From Streptomyces smyrnaeus (GTDB lineage Bacteria > Actinomycetota > Actinomycetes > Streptomycetales > Streptomycetaceae): a DNA stretch of 64,000 nucleotides. The translations under genes were made by a program, and so were the position numbers. The stretch is taken from the NCBI RefSeq assembly GCF_017676345.1, contig NZ_JAFFZM010000019.1:94037-158036 (forward strand). Direction: 5' to 3'. Every line of letters starts with the position of its first letter. The first letter of the stretch is position 1. The notes beneath the pieces were generated by a model that saw nothing but the letters and a program-made list of their open reading frames with translations, did no database searches and was not told the origin of the DNA. This document shows positions 17,014 through 24,941 of the stretch, one piece after another.

Positions 17014-18459
17014 GTGACTGTCAACGACGACGTGTTCACCAACTGGAAGCACCGCGAGGAAATCGCGGAGTCGATGATCCCGATCATCGGGAAGCTGCAC
17101 CGGGAGCGGGACGTCACGGTCCTGCTGCACAGCCGCTCCCTGGTGAACAAGTCGGTGATCAGCATCCTCAAGGCCCACCGGTTCGCCCGGCAGATAGCCG
17201 GGGCGGAGCTGTCCGTCACCGAGACGCTGCCGTTCCTGCAGGCCCTCACCACGCTCGATCTCGGCCCCTCCCAGATCGACATCGGCATGCTGGCCGCGAC
17301 GTACAAGGCCGACGACCGCGGCCTGTCGGTGGAGGAGTTCACGGCGCAGGCCGTGGCCGGTGCGACGGGTGCCGACAAGATCGACCGCAGCGCGTCCCGG
17401 GATGTCGTGCTCTACGGTTTCGGCCGTATCGGCCGGCTCCTCGCCCGGCTGCTGATCGAGAAGGCCGGTTCCGGGAACGGACTGCGGCTGCGCGCCATCG
17501 TCGTCCGCAAGGGCGCCGGTCAGGATCTCGTCAAGCGTGCCTCACTGCTGCGCCGTGACTCGATCCACGGCCAGTTCCAGGGCACCATCACCGTCGACGA
17601 GGCGAACAGCACGATCGTCGCCAACGGCAACGAGATCAAGGTGATCTACTCCGACGATCCGACGACGGTGGACTACACCGCCTACGGCATCAAGGACGCC
17701 ATCCTCATCGACAACACCGGCAGGTGGCGGGACCGCGAGGGGCTGTCCAAGCACCTGCGTCCCGGTGTGGACAAGGTGATCCTGACCGCGCCGGGCAAGG
17801 GCGACGTGCCCAACGTGGTGCACGGCGTCAACCACGACATGGTCAAGCCGGACGAGCGCATCATCTCCTGCGCGTCCTGCACCACCAACGCCATCGTCCC
17901 GCCGCTGAAGGCGATGGCGGACGAGTACGGTGTGCTGCGCGGCCATGTGGAGACCGTCCACTCGTTCACCAACGACCAGAACCTGCTGGACAATTACCAC
18001 AAGTCGGACCGTCGTGGCCGTTCGGCGCCGCTCAACATGGTCATCACCGAGACCGGAGCCGCCTCCGCCGTCGCCAAGGCGCTGCCCGACCTCAAGGCGA
18101 AGATCACCGGCAGCTCGATCCGCGTCCCCGTACCGGACGTCTCGATCGCCATCCTCAATCTGCAGCTCGCACGCGAGACCACCCGCGAAGAAGTGCTCGA
18201 CCACCTCCGGGACGTCTCTTTGACCTCGCCACTCAAGCGGCAGATCGACTTCACCAGCGCCCCCGACGCGGTCTCCAACGACTTCATCGGCTCGCGCCAC
18301 GCCTCGATCGTCGACGCCGGCGCCACCAAGGTCGAGGGCGACAACGCGATTCTCTACCTGTGGTACGACAACGAGTTCGGCTACTCCTGCCAGGTCATCC
18401 GCGTCGTCCAGCACGTCTCCGGGGCGGAGTACCCGACCTTCCCGGCCCCGCTGGCCTGA
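17014..18459 (+). CDS. Glyceraldehyde-3-phosphate dehydrogenase, long form
   Basis: A 481-residue protein, about 145 longer than classical GAPDH. The extra ~125 residues are N-terminal (IAESMIPIIGKLHRERDVTV and following); then come the nucleotide fold (VVLYGFGRIGRLLARLLIEK) and the active site SCASCTTNAIVPP. The length and shape resemble GapB-type actinobacterial enzymes, which in Corynebacterium work in gluconeogenesis. Start GTG at 17014. Its place beside arsM is notable because GAPDH can form 1-arseno-3-phosphoglycerate, but no ArsJ exporter is present, so that role is only a possibility. Confidence 0.92.
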   Translation: MTVNDDVFTNWKHREEIAESMIPIIGKLHRERDVTVLLHSRSLVNKSVISILKAHRFARQIAGAELSVTETLPFLQALTTLDLGPSQIDIGMLAATYKADDRGLSVEEFTAQAVAGATGADKIDRSASRDVVLYGFGRIGRLLARLLIEKAGSGNGLRLRAIVVRKGAGQDLVKRASLLRRDSIHGQFQGTITVDEANSTIVANGNEIKVIYSDDPTTVDYTAYGIKDAILIDNTGRWRDREGLSKHLRPGVDKVILTAPGKGDVPNVVHGVNHDMVKPDERIISCASCTTNAIVPPLKAMADEYGVLRGHVETVHSFTNDQNLLDNYHKSDRRGRSAPLNMVITETGAASAVAKALPDLKAKITGSSIRVPVPDVSIAILNLQLARETTREEVLDHLRDVSLTSPLKRQIDFTSAPDAVSNDFIGSRHASIVDAGATKVEGDNAILYLWYDNEFGYSCQVIRVVQHVSGAEYPTFPAPLA

Positions 18460-18503
18460 GGAACCGACCGATCCCGCCGGGCCGACGGTTCGGCGGGCAT
18501 CGA

Positions 18504-18523
18504 TGCCGGTGCGCGTACCGGCA
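18504..18523. terminator. Small hairpin between convergent genes
   Basis: TGCCGGT and ACCGGCA with a 6-base loop, 45 bp after the GAPDH stop and before the end of the convergent YHS gene. Weak on its own. Confidence 0.35.
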
Positions 18524-18608
18524 CTGTGCCGGTGGCGGTGCTGGTGCCGGTGCCCGTGCGATTGCCTTCGCCGTGCCGTAGTCCGTCCGCAGCCGCAGTC
18601 TGTCGGCG

Positions 18609-19385
18609 TCAGGAAGGGCTCGGCTCCTGCTTGCCGAGCGGGAGTCCGTGCTCGTCCGCGAAGGCCCGTCGGCACAAGCCGTGGCAGAAGCCGTACAGGA
18701 CCCCTTCATGCACCAGGGTGAGAGGGCGGTCGTCGAGGTCCACGCTCATCCCGCAGATCGGATCGATCAGCTTGCGCTGCGATGGCGATGGCTGCTGCGA
18801 AGGGTCCCTCTCCGCGTCGTCCTGCGCGGACTCGTGCTCGGACACGGATTCGGATGCGGACTCGGGTGCGGACTTCTGTGCGGCGTCCGGCGCAGGGCTC
18901 GCCGCCGGGCGGCCGGCGGTGGCGTCCCGGTACGGACGGGAGACGAACTCCGTGAGGTCCAGGCTGCTCATGGCCTTTCCGTGGATGCCGATGCCGCCCT
19001 CCGAGATGCCGTCCACGAGGATCACGGCGTGCGGTTCGCGCCGCAGCCGCTCCGGGTCCCGCCCCGCGCGGCGCTCGGTCTCGGCCAGCACATCCGTGAC
19101 GATCTGCACGGTGTACTCGCTCATCTCCTTGCGCCATGAACCCGGAACGGTGACCCGCACCAGGTAGCGCGGCGGGTCCGCGGGGTCCGCCGCCGGCCGT
19201 ACGCCGAGTACCCAGGCGGCGGGCTCGTGCACAAGGACCTGTGTGATTGTGCGCTGGGCGTCGAGGATTTCGATGGCGTGACTGTCGTCCTCGACCATGA
19301 GGGTGTCGATGAGCCGCTTCCCCAGCTCCTGCCGCTCCTCCTCACTCAAGGCGCCCTTGGGTGTGAAGACTTCGATCAGAAGCAT
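18609..19385 (-). CDS. Tautomerase-like protein with C-terminal YHS metal-binding domain
   Basis: A 258-residue protein. Residues 1-155 look like two tautomerase-type beta-alpha-beta repeats (EVFTPKGALSEEERQELGKR and VILVDGISEGGIGIHGKAMS), but the Pro-1 of true tautomerases is missing (the start is MLLIEVF), so that activity is doubtful. After a Ser/Ala/Glu linker, residues ~205-247 form a YHS domain with C211, C234 and C238 (DPICGMSV, YGFCHGLCRRAF), known from metal-transport proteins. ATG at 19385 follows GGGGAGGGGC. It converges on the GAPDH gene. Confidence 0.75.
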   Translation of the reverse strand: MLLIEVFTPKGALSEEERQELGKRLIDTLMVEDDSHAIEILDAQRTITQVLVHEPAAWVLGVRPAADPADPPRYLVRVTVPGSWRKEMSEYTVQIVTDVLAETERRAGRDPERLRREPHAVILVDGISEGGIGIHGKAMSSLDLTEFVSRPYRDATAGRPAASPAPDAAQKSAPESASESVSEHESAQDDAERDPSQQPSPSQRKLIDPICGMSVDLDDRPLTLVHEGVLYGFCHGLCRRAFADEHGLPLGKQEPSPS

Positions 19386-19803
19386 GCCGTGCCCCTCCCC
19401 GCCAGTCGGTTGCCAGATGCCGACCACGGTACGGGCGGGGGGTATGGGGAGCATCCATCGGAAGGAGGACCGGCGCGTTACCCCTCCGGGAGTAGCCGAA
19501 CCGTGGGCCTGCTGCGCTGGGGCCAGTGCTCGGCCCGGACCGGCTCGGGCCGACCCGGCCCGGCCCGGCTCGCCGCCGGGTGCGGCCTGTAAGCCGGGCG
19601 AGCGTCGGTGCAGCCCCAGGGTGGCTGCGGGTACCCGTGCCGCACGCCGGCCCCGGACCACGGCGCCCCGGACCACCGCGTCCGCACGGGCGCCCGGCAA
19701 GCCGGAACGCCAGCGCGTCCCGCAAGCGCGGGCCGCTTTACCGTGAGGGCGCCCCACGGGATATCTTGATATCGAGACGATGTAGACGCGAAGCGGAGTA
19801 GCG
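19386..19803. other. Intergenic region upstream of isocitrate dehydrogenase gene
   Basis: About 418 bp, divergent promoters. No supported gene. The middle is simple GC-rich sequence (repeated CCCGG, 19545-19575). A 14-bp palindrome lies near the right end. Confidence 0.5.
19764..19777. promoter_or_regulatory. Palindrome upstream of isocitrate dehydrogenase gene
   Basis: TCTTGATATCGAGA is a 14-bp palindrome with one mismatched pair, 26 bases before the GTG start. It lies in locally AT-rich sequence, unlike its surroundings. A regulator site near the transcription start is likely, but the regulator is unknown. Confidence 0.4.
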
Positions 19804-22026
19804 GTGACTGACTCGACCATCATCTATACGCACACTGACGAGGCCCCGGCCCTGGCGACGTATTCGTTCCTGCCCGTGGTCGAGGCCTACGCCTCGACGG
19901 CCGGTGTCGCCGTCGAGAGCCGCGACATCTCCCTGGCCGGCCGGATCATCGCCAGCTTCCCCGAGCGCCTGGAGGAGAACCAGCGCATCGAGGACGCCCT
20001 CGCGCAGCTCGGTGAGCTGGCCAAGACCCCGCAAGCCAACATCATCAAGCTGCCGAACATCTCGGCGTCCATCCCGCAGCTCAAGGCCGCCATCGCGGAG
20101 CTGCAGGAGAAGGGCTACGCGCTGCCGGACTACCCGGACGACCCGCAGACCGACGAGGAGCGGGAGGTGCGCGCCCGCTACGACAAGGTCAAGGGCAGCG
20201 CCGTCAACCCGGTCCTGCGCGAGGGAAACTCCGACCGCCGCGCCCCGGCCTCCGTCAAGAACTACGCCAGGAACAACCCGCACCGGATGGGCGAGTGGCG
20301 CGCCGATTCCAAGTCCAACGTCGCCCACATGACCCAGGACGACTTCCGCTCCACCGAGAAGTCCGTCGTACTGGCCGAGGACGGTGCGCTGCGGATCGAG
20401 CTGCACGGTGACGACGGCTCGACCACCGTGCTGCGCGAGTCGGTCCCGGTGCAGGCGGGCGAGGTCGTCGACGCCGCCGTCATGCGGGTGGCCGCGCTGC
20501 GCGAGTTCCTGTCCGCGCAGGTCGAGCGGGCCAAGGCGGAGGGTGTGCTGTTCTCGGTGCACCTGAAGGCGACGATGATGAAGGTGTCCGACCCGATCAT
20601 CTTCGGTCACACGGTCCGCGCCTTCTTCCCGAAGACGTTCGCCACCTACGGCGACAAGCTCGCCGCGGCCGGTCTGACCCCGAACGACGGTCTGGGCGGC
20701 ATCTTCAAGGGCCTGGAGTCGCTGCCGGAGGGCGACAAGATCAAGGCGTCCTTCGACGCCGAGCTGGCCCAGGGCCCGGACCTGGCGATGGTCGACTCGC
20801 ACCGCGGTATCAGCAACCTGCACGTGCCCAGCGACGTCATCGTGGACGCCTCCATGCCCGCGATGATCCGTACCTCGGGCCACATGTGGAACAAGGACGA
20901 CCAGGAGCAGGACGCCCTCGCGGTCATCCCCGACAGCAGCTACGCGGGCATCTACCAGGCCGTCATCGACGACTGCCGCGCCAACGGCGCCTTCGACCCG
21001 GCCACCATGGGCTCGGTACCGAACGTCGGTCTGATGGCGCAGAAGGCCGAGGAGTACGGCAGCCACGACAAGACCTTCGAGATTCCGGCGACCGGCACGG
21101 TCCGCGTCCTGGACGGCGCGGGCGAGCTGGTGCTGGAGCAGGCCGTCGGCGAGGGCGACATCTTCCGGATGTGCCAGACCAAGGACGTACCGATCCAGGA
21201 CTGGGTCAAGCTGGCCGTCACCCGCGCCCGTGCCACCGGCGACCCGGCCGTCTTCTGGCTGGACGAGACCCGCGCCCACGACCGGAACCTGATCAGGAAG
21301 GTCCGCGAGTACCTGCCGCTGCACGACACCGAGGGTCTGCAGATCGAGATCATGTCCCCGGCCGACGCGATGAAGTTCTCCCTGGAGCGCATCCGCCGCG
21401 GCGAGAACACCATCTCCGTCACCGGCAACGTGCTGCGCGACTACCTCACCGACCTGTTCCCGATCATGGAGCTGGGCACCAGCGCCAAGATGCTCTCCGT
21501 GGTGCCGCTGATCAACGGTGGCGGGCTGTTCGAGACGGGCGCGGGCGGTTCGGCCCCCAAGCATGTGCAGCAGCTCGTCAAGGAGAACTACCTGCGCTGG
21601 GACAGCCTGGGCGAGTTCCTGGCGCTGGCCGTCAGCTTCGAGCACCTGGCGCACAAGGCGGGCAACCCGCGCGCCCAGATCCTCGCGGACACCCTCGACC
21701 GCGCCACGGGCACGCTGCTGAACGAGAACAAGTCGCCCAGCCGCAAGCTCGGCAGCATCGACAACCGCGGCAGCCACTTCTACCTCGCGCTGTACTGGGC
21801 GCAGGAGCTGGCGGAGCAGACGCAGGACACGCAGCTCGCACAGGCGTTCTCCGGCCTCGCCAAGACGCTGGCCGAGCAGGAGCAGACGATCGTCGACGAA
21901 CTGCTGGCCGTCCAGGGCTCGCCGGTCGACATCGGCGGCTACTACCAGCCTTCCCCCGAGAAGGCGGCGGCCGTGATGCGCCCGTCGAAGACCTTCAACG
22001 AGGCGCTGGCTTCGCTGACGCGCTGA
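19804..22026 (+). CDS. icd: NADP-dependent isocitrate dehydrogenase, monomeric type
   Basis: Oxidises isocitrate to 2-oxoglutarate with NADP in the citric acid cycle. At 740 residues it is the single-chain form, not the ~420-residue dimeric one. Recognisable segments include TDSTIIYTHTDEAPALATYS at the N-terminus, NYARNNPHRMGEWRADSKSN, and RGSHFYLALYWAQELAEQT near the end. Start GTG at 19804, with AGCGGAGTAGCG upstream. A 22-bp stretch at the 3' end is duplicated across the stop codon (period 25), and a strong hairpin follows. Confidence 0.97.
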   Translation: MTDSTIIYTHTDEAPALATYSFLPVVEAYASTAGVAVESRDISLAGRIIASFPERLEENQRIEDALAQLGELAKTPQANIIKLPNISASIPQLKAAIAELQEKGYALPDYPDDPQTDEEREVRARYDKVKGSAVNPVLREGNSDRRAPASVKNYARNNPHRMGEWRADSKSNVAHMTQDDFRSTEKSVVLAEDGALRIELHGDDGSTTVLRESVPVQAGEVVDAAVMRVAALREFLSAQVERAKAEGVLFSVHLKATMMKVSDPIIFGHTVRAFFPKTFATYGDKLAAAGLTPNDGLGGIFKGLESLPEGDKIKASFDAELAQGPDLAMVDSHRGISNLHVPSDVIVDASMPAMIRTSGHMWNKDDQEQDALAVIPDSSYAGIYQAVIDDCRANGAFDPATMGSVPNVGLMAQKAEEYGSHDKTFEIPATGTVRVLDGAGELVLEQAVGEGDIFRMCQTKDVPIQDWVKLAVTRARATGDPAVFWLDETRAHDRNLIRKVREYLPLHDTEGLQIEIMSPADAMKFSLERIRRGENTISVTGNVLRDYLTDLFPIMELGTSAKMLSVVPLINGGGLFETGAGGSAPKHVQQLVKENYLRWDSLGEFLALAVSFEHLAHKAGNPRAQILADTLDRATGTLLNENKSPSRKLGSIDNRGSHFYLALYWAQELAEQTQDTQLAQAFSGLAKTLAEQEQTIVDELLAVQGSPVDIGGYYQPSPEKAAAVMRPSKTFNEALASLTR

Positions 22027-22054
22027 CGCGCCGGCTTCGCTGACGCGCTGACGC
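22008..22054. repeat. 25-bp tandem duplication across the icd stop codon
   Basis: The 22 bases starting GGCTTCGCTGACGCG at 22008 recur at 22033. The first copy encodes the last codons and stop of icd, the second is untranslated. Looks like recent slippage. Confidence 0.75.
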
Positions 22055-22072
22055 AGCACTGCGCGTATGGAG

Positions 22073-22114
22073 GGGCCCGGGAGCGGTATCGACCTATCGA
22101 CCGCTCCCGGGCCC
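22073..22114. terminator. Strong hairpin between icd and DUF1206 gene
   Basis: Perfect 15-bp stem, GGGCCCGGGAGCGGT and ACCGCTCCCGGGCCC, with a 12-base loop. It serves two convergent genes and could stop transcription both ways. Confidence 0.8.
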
Positions 22115-22134
22115 TGCTGCTTGTGCTTGCGGCT

Positions 22135-23031
22135 TCAGGTTCTGCGCCAGCGCGCCACCGCGAACGAGAAGAGACCGAAGAGAAGGAGCCCCGCCGCCAC
22201 GGCCACCAGCAGCCACGGCCCCGCCGGGGTCCGGGTGAAGGAACGCAGCGTGTCGTCCAGCCCCTTGGCGCGCTCCGGGTCGTAGGTGAGCGCGGCGCGG
22301 GCGAGGAAGGCGCCGACGGTCGCGAACACCAGCCCGCGGGCGAGACCGCCCAGAACGCCGGTGACGTCGACGAACTTCCGCTGCCTCTCGGACAACCGAC
22401 CCATCCTCAGCTGGTCGTGGTACTTGCGCAGCGCCGCACGGCAGGCCATCACCAGCCCGGCGACCACCACTGCACCGGCCCCGACACCGACCACCCACTG
22501 CCCTGCGGGCAGGCCGAGCAACTCGGCCGTCACATCGCGCGACCGCCTGTCGGACGCGCCGCTGCCGCTGCCCTTGTCCCCGGCGGCGAAGGCCAGCACC
22601 GAATACGCGACGCCTACGTAGAAGAGCCCGCGCGCCCCCGAAGCGAGGCGCTTGCGGGGCTTGTGGCCGCCCGGCTCGGCCGCACCCCAGACCGCCTCGG
22701 AGAGCCGCCACAGCGCCATTCCGGCCAACGCCAGCCCCAGCGCCCACAGCATGAACGCGCCGAACGGACGCCCCGCCACCTCCCGCAGCGCCCCGCCGCG
22801 GTCGGCCTGCCCGCCACCTCGCTGCCCGTCGGCGAACGCGACCTGCACCGCCAGCGCGCCGACCAGCAGATAGCTGAACCCGCGCCCCAGGAACCCGGCT
22901 CGTGCCGCGCCGTTCAGCACCGGCCGAGCTGTTGCTCTGGCCCGGTCCGAAGCCCGCGCCCTGCCCGGTACCGCCCACCGCACCCTGCTCTCGCCGCCCC
23001 GTTTGCGGCCCCGCGGAACGGTCGCGTCCAT
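22135..23031 (-). CDS. DUF1206 family membrane protein
   Basis: A 298-residue integral membrane protein with about six helices arranged as three similar hairpins: GFLGRGFSYLLVGALAVQVA, ARGLFYVGVAYSVLAFAAGD and LARGLVFATVGAFLARAALT start each repeat. Each repeat opens with an (A/R)RG(F/L) turn, the mark of DUF1206. The first ~40 residues are Arg-rich and cytoplasmic. Start ATG at 23031 is likely. Function is not established for the family. Confidence 0.85.
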   Translation of the reverse strand: MDATVPRGRKRGGESRVRWAVPGRARASDRARATARPVLNGAARAGFLGRGFSYLLVGALAVQVAFADGQRGGGQADRGGALREVAGRPFGAFMLWALGLALAGMALWRLSEAVWGAAEPGGHKPRKRLASGARGLFYVGVAYSVLAFAAGDKGSGSGASDRRSRDVTAELLGLPAGQWVVGVGAGAVVVAGLVMACRAALRKYHDQLRMGRLSERQRKFVDVTGVLGGLARGLVFATVGAFLARAALTYDPERAKGLDDTLRSFTRTPAGPWLLVAVAAGLLLFGLFSFAVARWRRT

Positions 23032-23238
23032 CGCCCCTCCCCGGTCGCTCCTGCGAGCCGGGTGCCCAGCGGTGTCACAGGTAGTCCGCACATGTTCCGG
23101 AGCCCTGTGCCTTCTGGGAGCGGCCGCCCGCATCGGCTGAGGCGGTTGCAAGGATCCGGCAAGGCCGTTGCAAGGCTTCCGCCTTCAGCGTCGGGCATGT
23201 CTCTTCCCGCTCCGGTCGACGATGATATGGGGGAGAGC

Positions 23239-24501
23239 ATGTCCGTGTTGGACATTCGCAGTACGACGTCCTCACGGCAGCCGGCCGACATCTGGGCCAC
23301 GCTGCCGGAGGGCAAGAAGGTGCTGGTCGTCGTGCACACCGAGGTGTACGGCAAGCGGCTGCAGGATCTGCTGCCGCTGCTGGAATCCGATCTGCGGCTC
23401 GAGGTGACCTTCACGGTCGCCCCGCACGCCTTCAACGCCGGCGTGAGGCGTTTCTTGCGGTCGATGGGCGCGGCCGTGATGAGCTGGAAGGACGCCGTGC
23501 GGACAGAGTTCGATCTGGCACTGGCCGCAGGCTCACGGGGGACGGAACAGTTGCGGGCCCCTCTGGTGCGGGTCTCGCACGGAGCAGGTCACCTGAAGCT
23601 TGCCCGCACGGCCGAGGTCGGCCCAGGGGAGCCCCGGGCTCCCGGCGGAATCACCGGGAGGGGGTATCTGACCTGGAAGGGCAAGGTCGTGCCCAAGGCG
23701 GTCGCGCTGCCCCACCGGGACGACCTCGCGGCACTGGAGCGCTGGTGCCCGCAGGCGCTTCCGATCGCCGAGGTGGCCGGTGACCCCTGCTACGACCGCA
23801 TCCGCCGGAGCCTGCCCCTGCGGGAGAGCTACCGGAAGGCCCTGGGGCTGGCCGACGGTCAGAAGCTGGTGCTCGTCACGTCGACGTGGGGGTACACCTC
23901 GTCCTTCAACCGGATCGGTGCGCTCCTCCCTCGACTGCTGGCCGAACTCCCGCGGGACGAGTTCCGGGTGGCGGTGCTCGTCCATCCCAACGTCTGGTCG
24001 CGCTACGGCGCCTGGCAGGTACGCGCCTGGCTGGCAGGGTGCGGCCAGGCGGGGTTCACCCTACTGCCCCCGGAAGCGGACTGGCGCCAGCCGCTGATCG
24101 CTGCCGACTGGCTCATCGGCGACTACGGGTCCGTGACGCTGTACGGCACGATGACGCACGCGCCGATTCTCATGACCCACTTTCCGCACCGGGACGCGAA
24201 CCCGGCCTCTCCGGGTGTCGAACTCGCGTTGACGGCACCGGCGCTCTCGTCGGCACACCCCCTGGGTGAACAACTCGCCTACTCGGCAGCCGAGTACAAC
24301 CGGGCGGACTATGCCCGTATCGCCACCGGGATCTCCTCCGAACCCGGGCGCTTCAACCAGAACTTCCGGCGCCTGATCTACCGCGTCATGGGCCTTGGCC
24401 AGCCGGCCTGTCCTGCGGCGACGCACCCGCTTCCGCTGCCGCCGCCGTTGGAGGTGTTGGGGCAACCGCACAGCTGTGATCGGCTGGGAGCCCTGCCGTG
24501 A
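23239..24501 (+). CDS. CDP-glycerol glycerophosphotransferase-like protein
   Basis: A 420-residue soluble protein with two nucleotide-sugar-transferase-like halves. Useful segments: KKVLVVVHTEVYGKRLQDLL, VRVSHGAGHLKLAR, KLVLVTSTWGYTSSFNRIGA and ADWLIGDYGSVTLYG. The last (D-W-x-I-G-D-Y-G-S-V) resembles the acceptor/donor motif of TagF/TagB-type enzymes (SDYSS). Start ATG at 23239 follows GGGGGAGAG. The stop overlaps the start of the next small gene by 4 bases (GTGA), so they are translationally coupled. Real substrate unknown; a cytoplasmic modifying role in this regulatory cassette is possible. Confidence 0.7.
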   Translation: MSVLDIRSTTSSRQPADIWATLPEGKKVLVVVHTEVYGKRLQDLLPLLESDLRLEVTFTVAPHAFNAGVRRFLRSMGAAVMSWKDAVRTEFDLALAAGSRGTEQLRAPLVRVSHGAGHLKLARTAEVGPGEPRAPGGITGRGYLTWKGKVVPKAVALPHRDDLAALERWCPQALPIAEVAGDPCYDRIRRSLPLRESYRKALGLADGQKLVLVTSTWGYTSSFNRIGALLPRLLAELPRDEFRVAVLVHPNVWSRYGAWQVRAWLAGCGQAGFTLLPPEADWRQPLIAADWLIGDYGSVTLYGTMTHAPILMTHFPHRDANPASPGVELALTAPALSSAHPLGEQLAYSAAEYNRADYARIATGISSEPGRFNQNFRRLIYRVMGLGQPACPAATHPLPLPPPLEVLGQPHSCDRLGALP

Positions 24502-24941
24502 CCGATGTTCACCGGTATGCGCCGGTACCCTTCGACGACGACTGCGTGTGCGTGGATCTCGACCTGCGTGCCGATGACCGAGCGCGCCAGTGCGCCGACG
24601 TGCTGTACGGGAGCGACCGGCATTGCCAGGAGGGCCTGCTGAGCAACTACCCGGGCTGCATTTGCGTCACTCTTCGCAGGGCGGACGCCTCCGGACGGCA
24701 GACTATCTGTTCGACCTTGTGCAGAGGCGGGCGACAGTTCGAACTGACAGTGAGCCACGAGATGTCGGCAGCAGAGCACCGACGGCTCGCCTCGGCACTG
24801 CATGGTTGGCTGGCCCTGGGGATCCCGCCAGGCCGGTTCGGCGCCTTCCTTGCGGCGGCTCACTCCCGGGGGCTTCCCCAACCGATCTTGTGGAGATGCT
24901 CTTTCAGACGTCGTGCATCGACCGGACTGACGGGCTCGTAG
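24498..24941 (+). CDS. Small Cys-containing hypothetical protein
   Basis: A 147-residue protein coupled to the upstream gene through GTGA. The first half is Cys-rich (C15, C17, C32, and YPGCICVTLRR, ICSTLCRGG), the second half contains a helical segment (SAAEHRRLASALHGWLALGI) that ends PPGRFGAF. The last 82 bases overlap the end of the convergent NB-ARC gene, an overlap large enough that the C-terminus may not be exact. No family recognised. It probably works with its coupled partner. Confidence 0.6.
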   Translation: MTDVHRYAPVPFDDDCVCVDLDLRADDRARQCADVLYGSDRHCQEGLLSNYPGCICVTLRRADASGRQTICSTLCRGGRQFELTVSHEMSAAEHRRLASALHGWLALGIPPGRFGAFLAAAHSRGLPQPILWRCSFRRRASTGLTGS

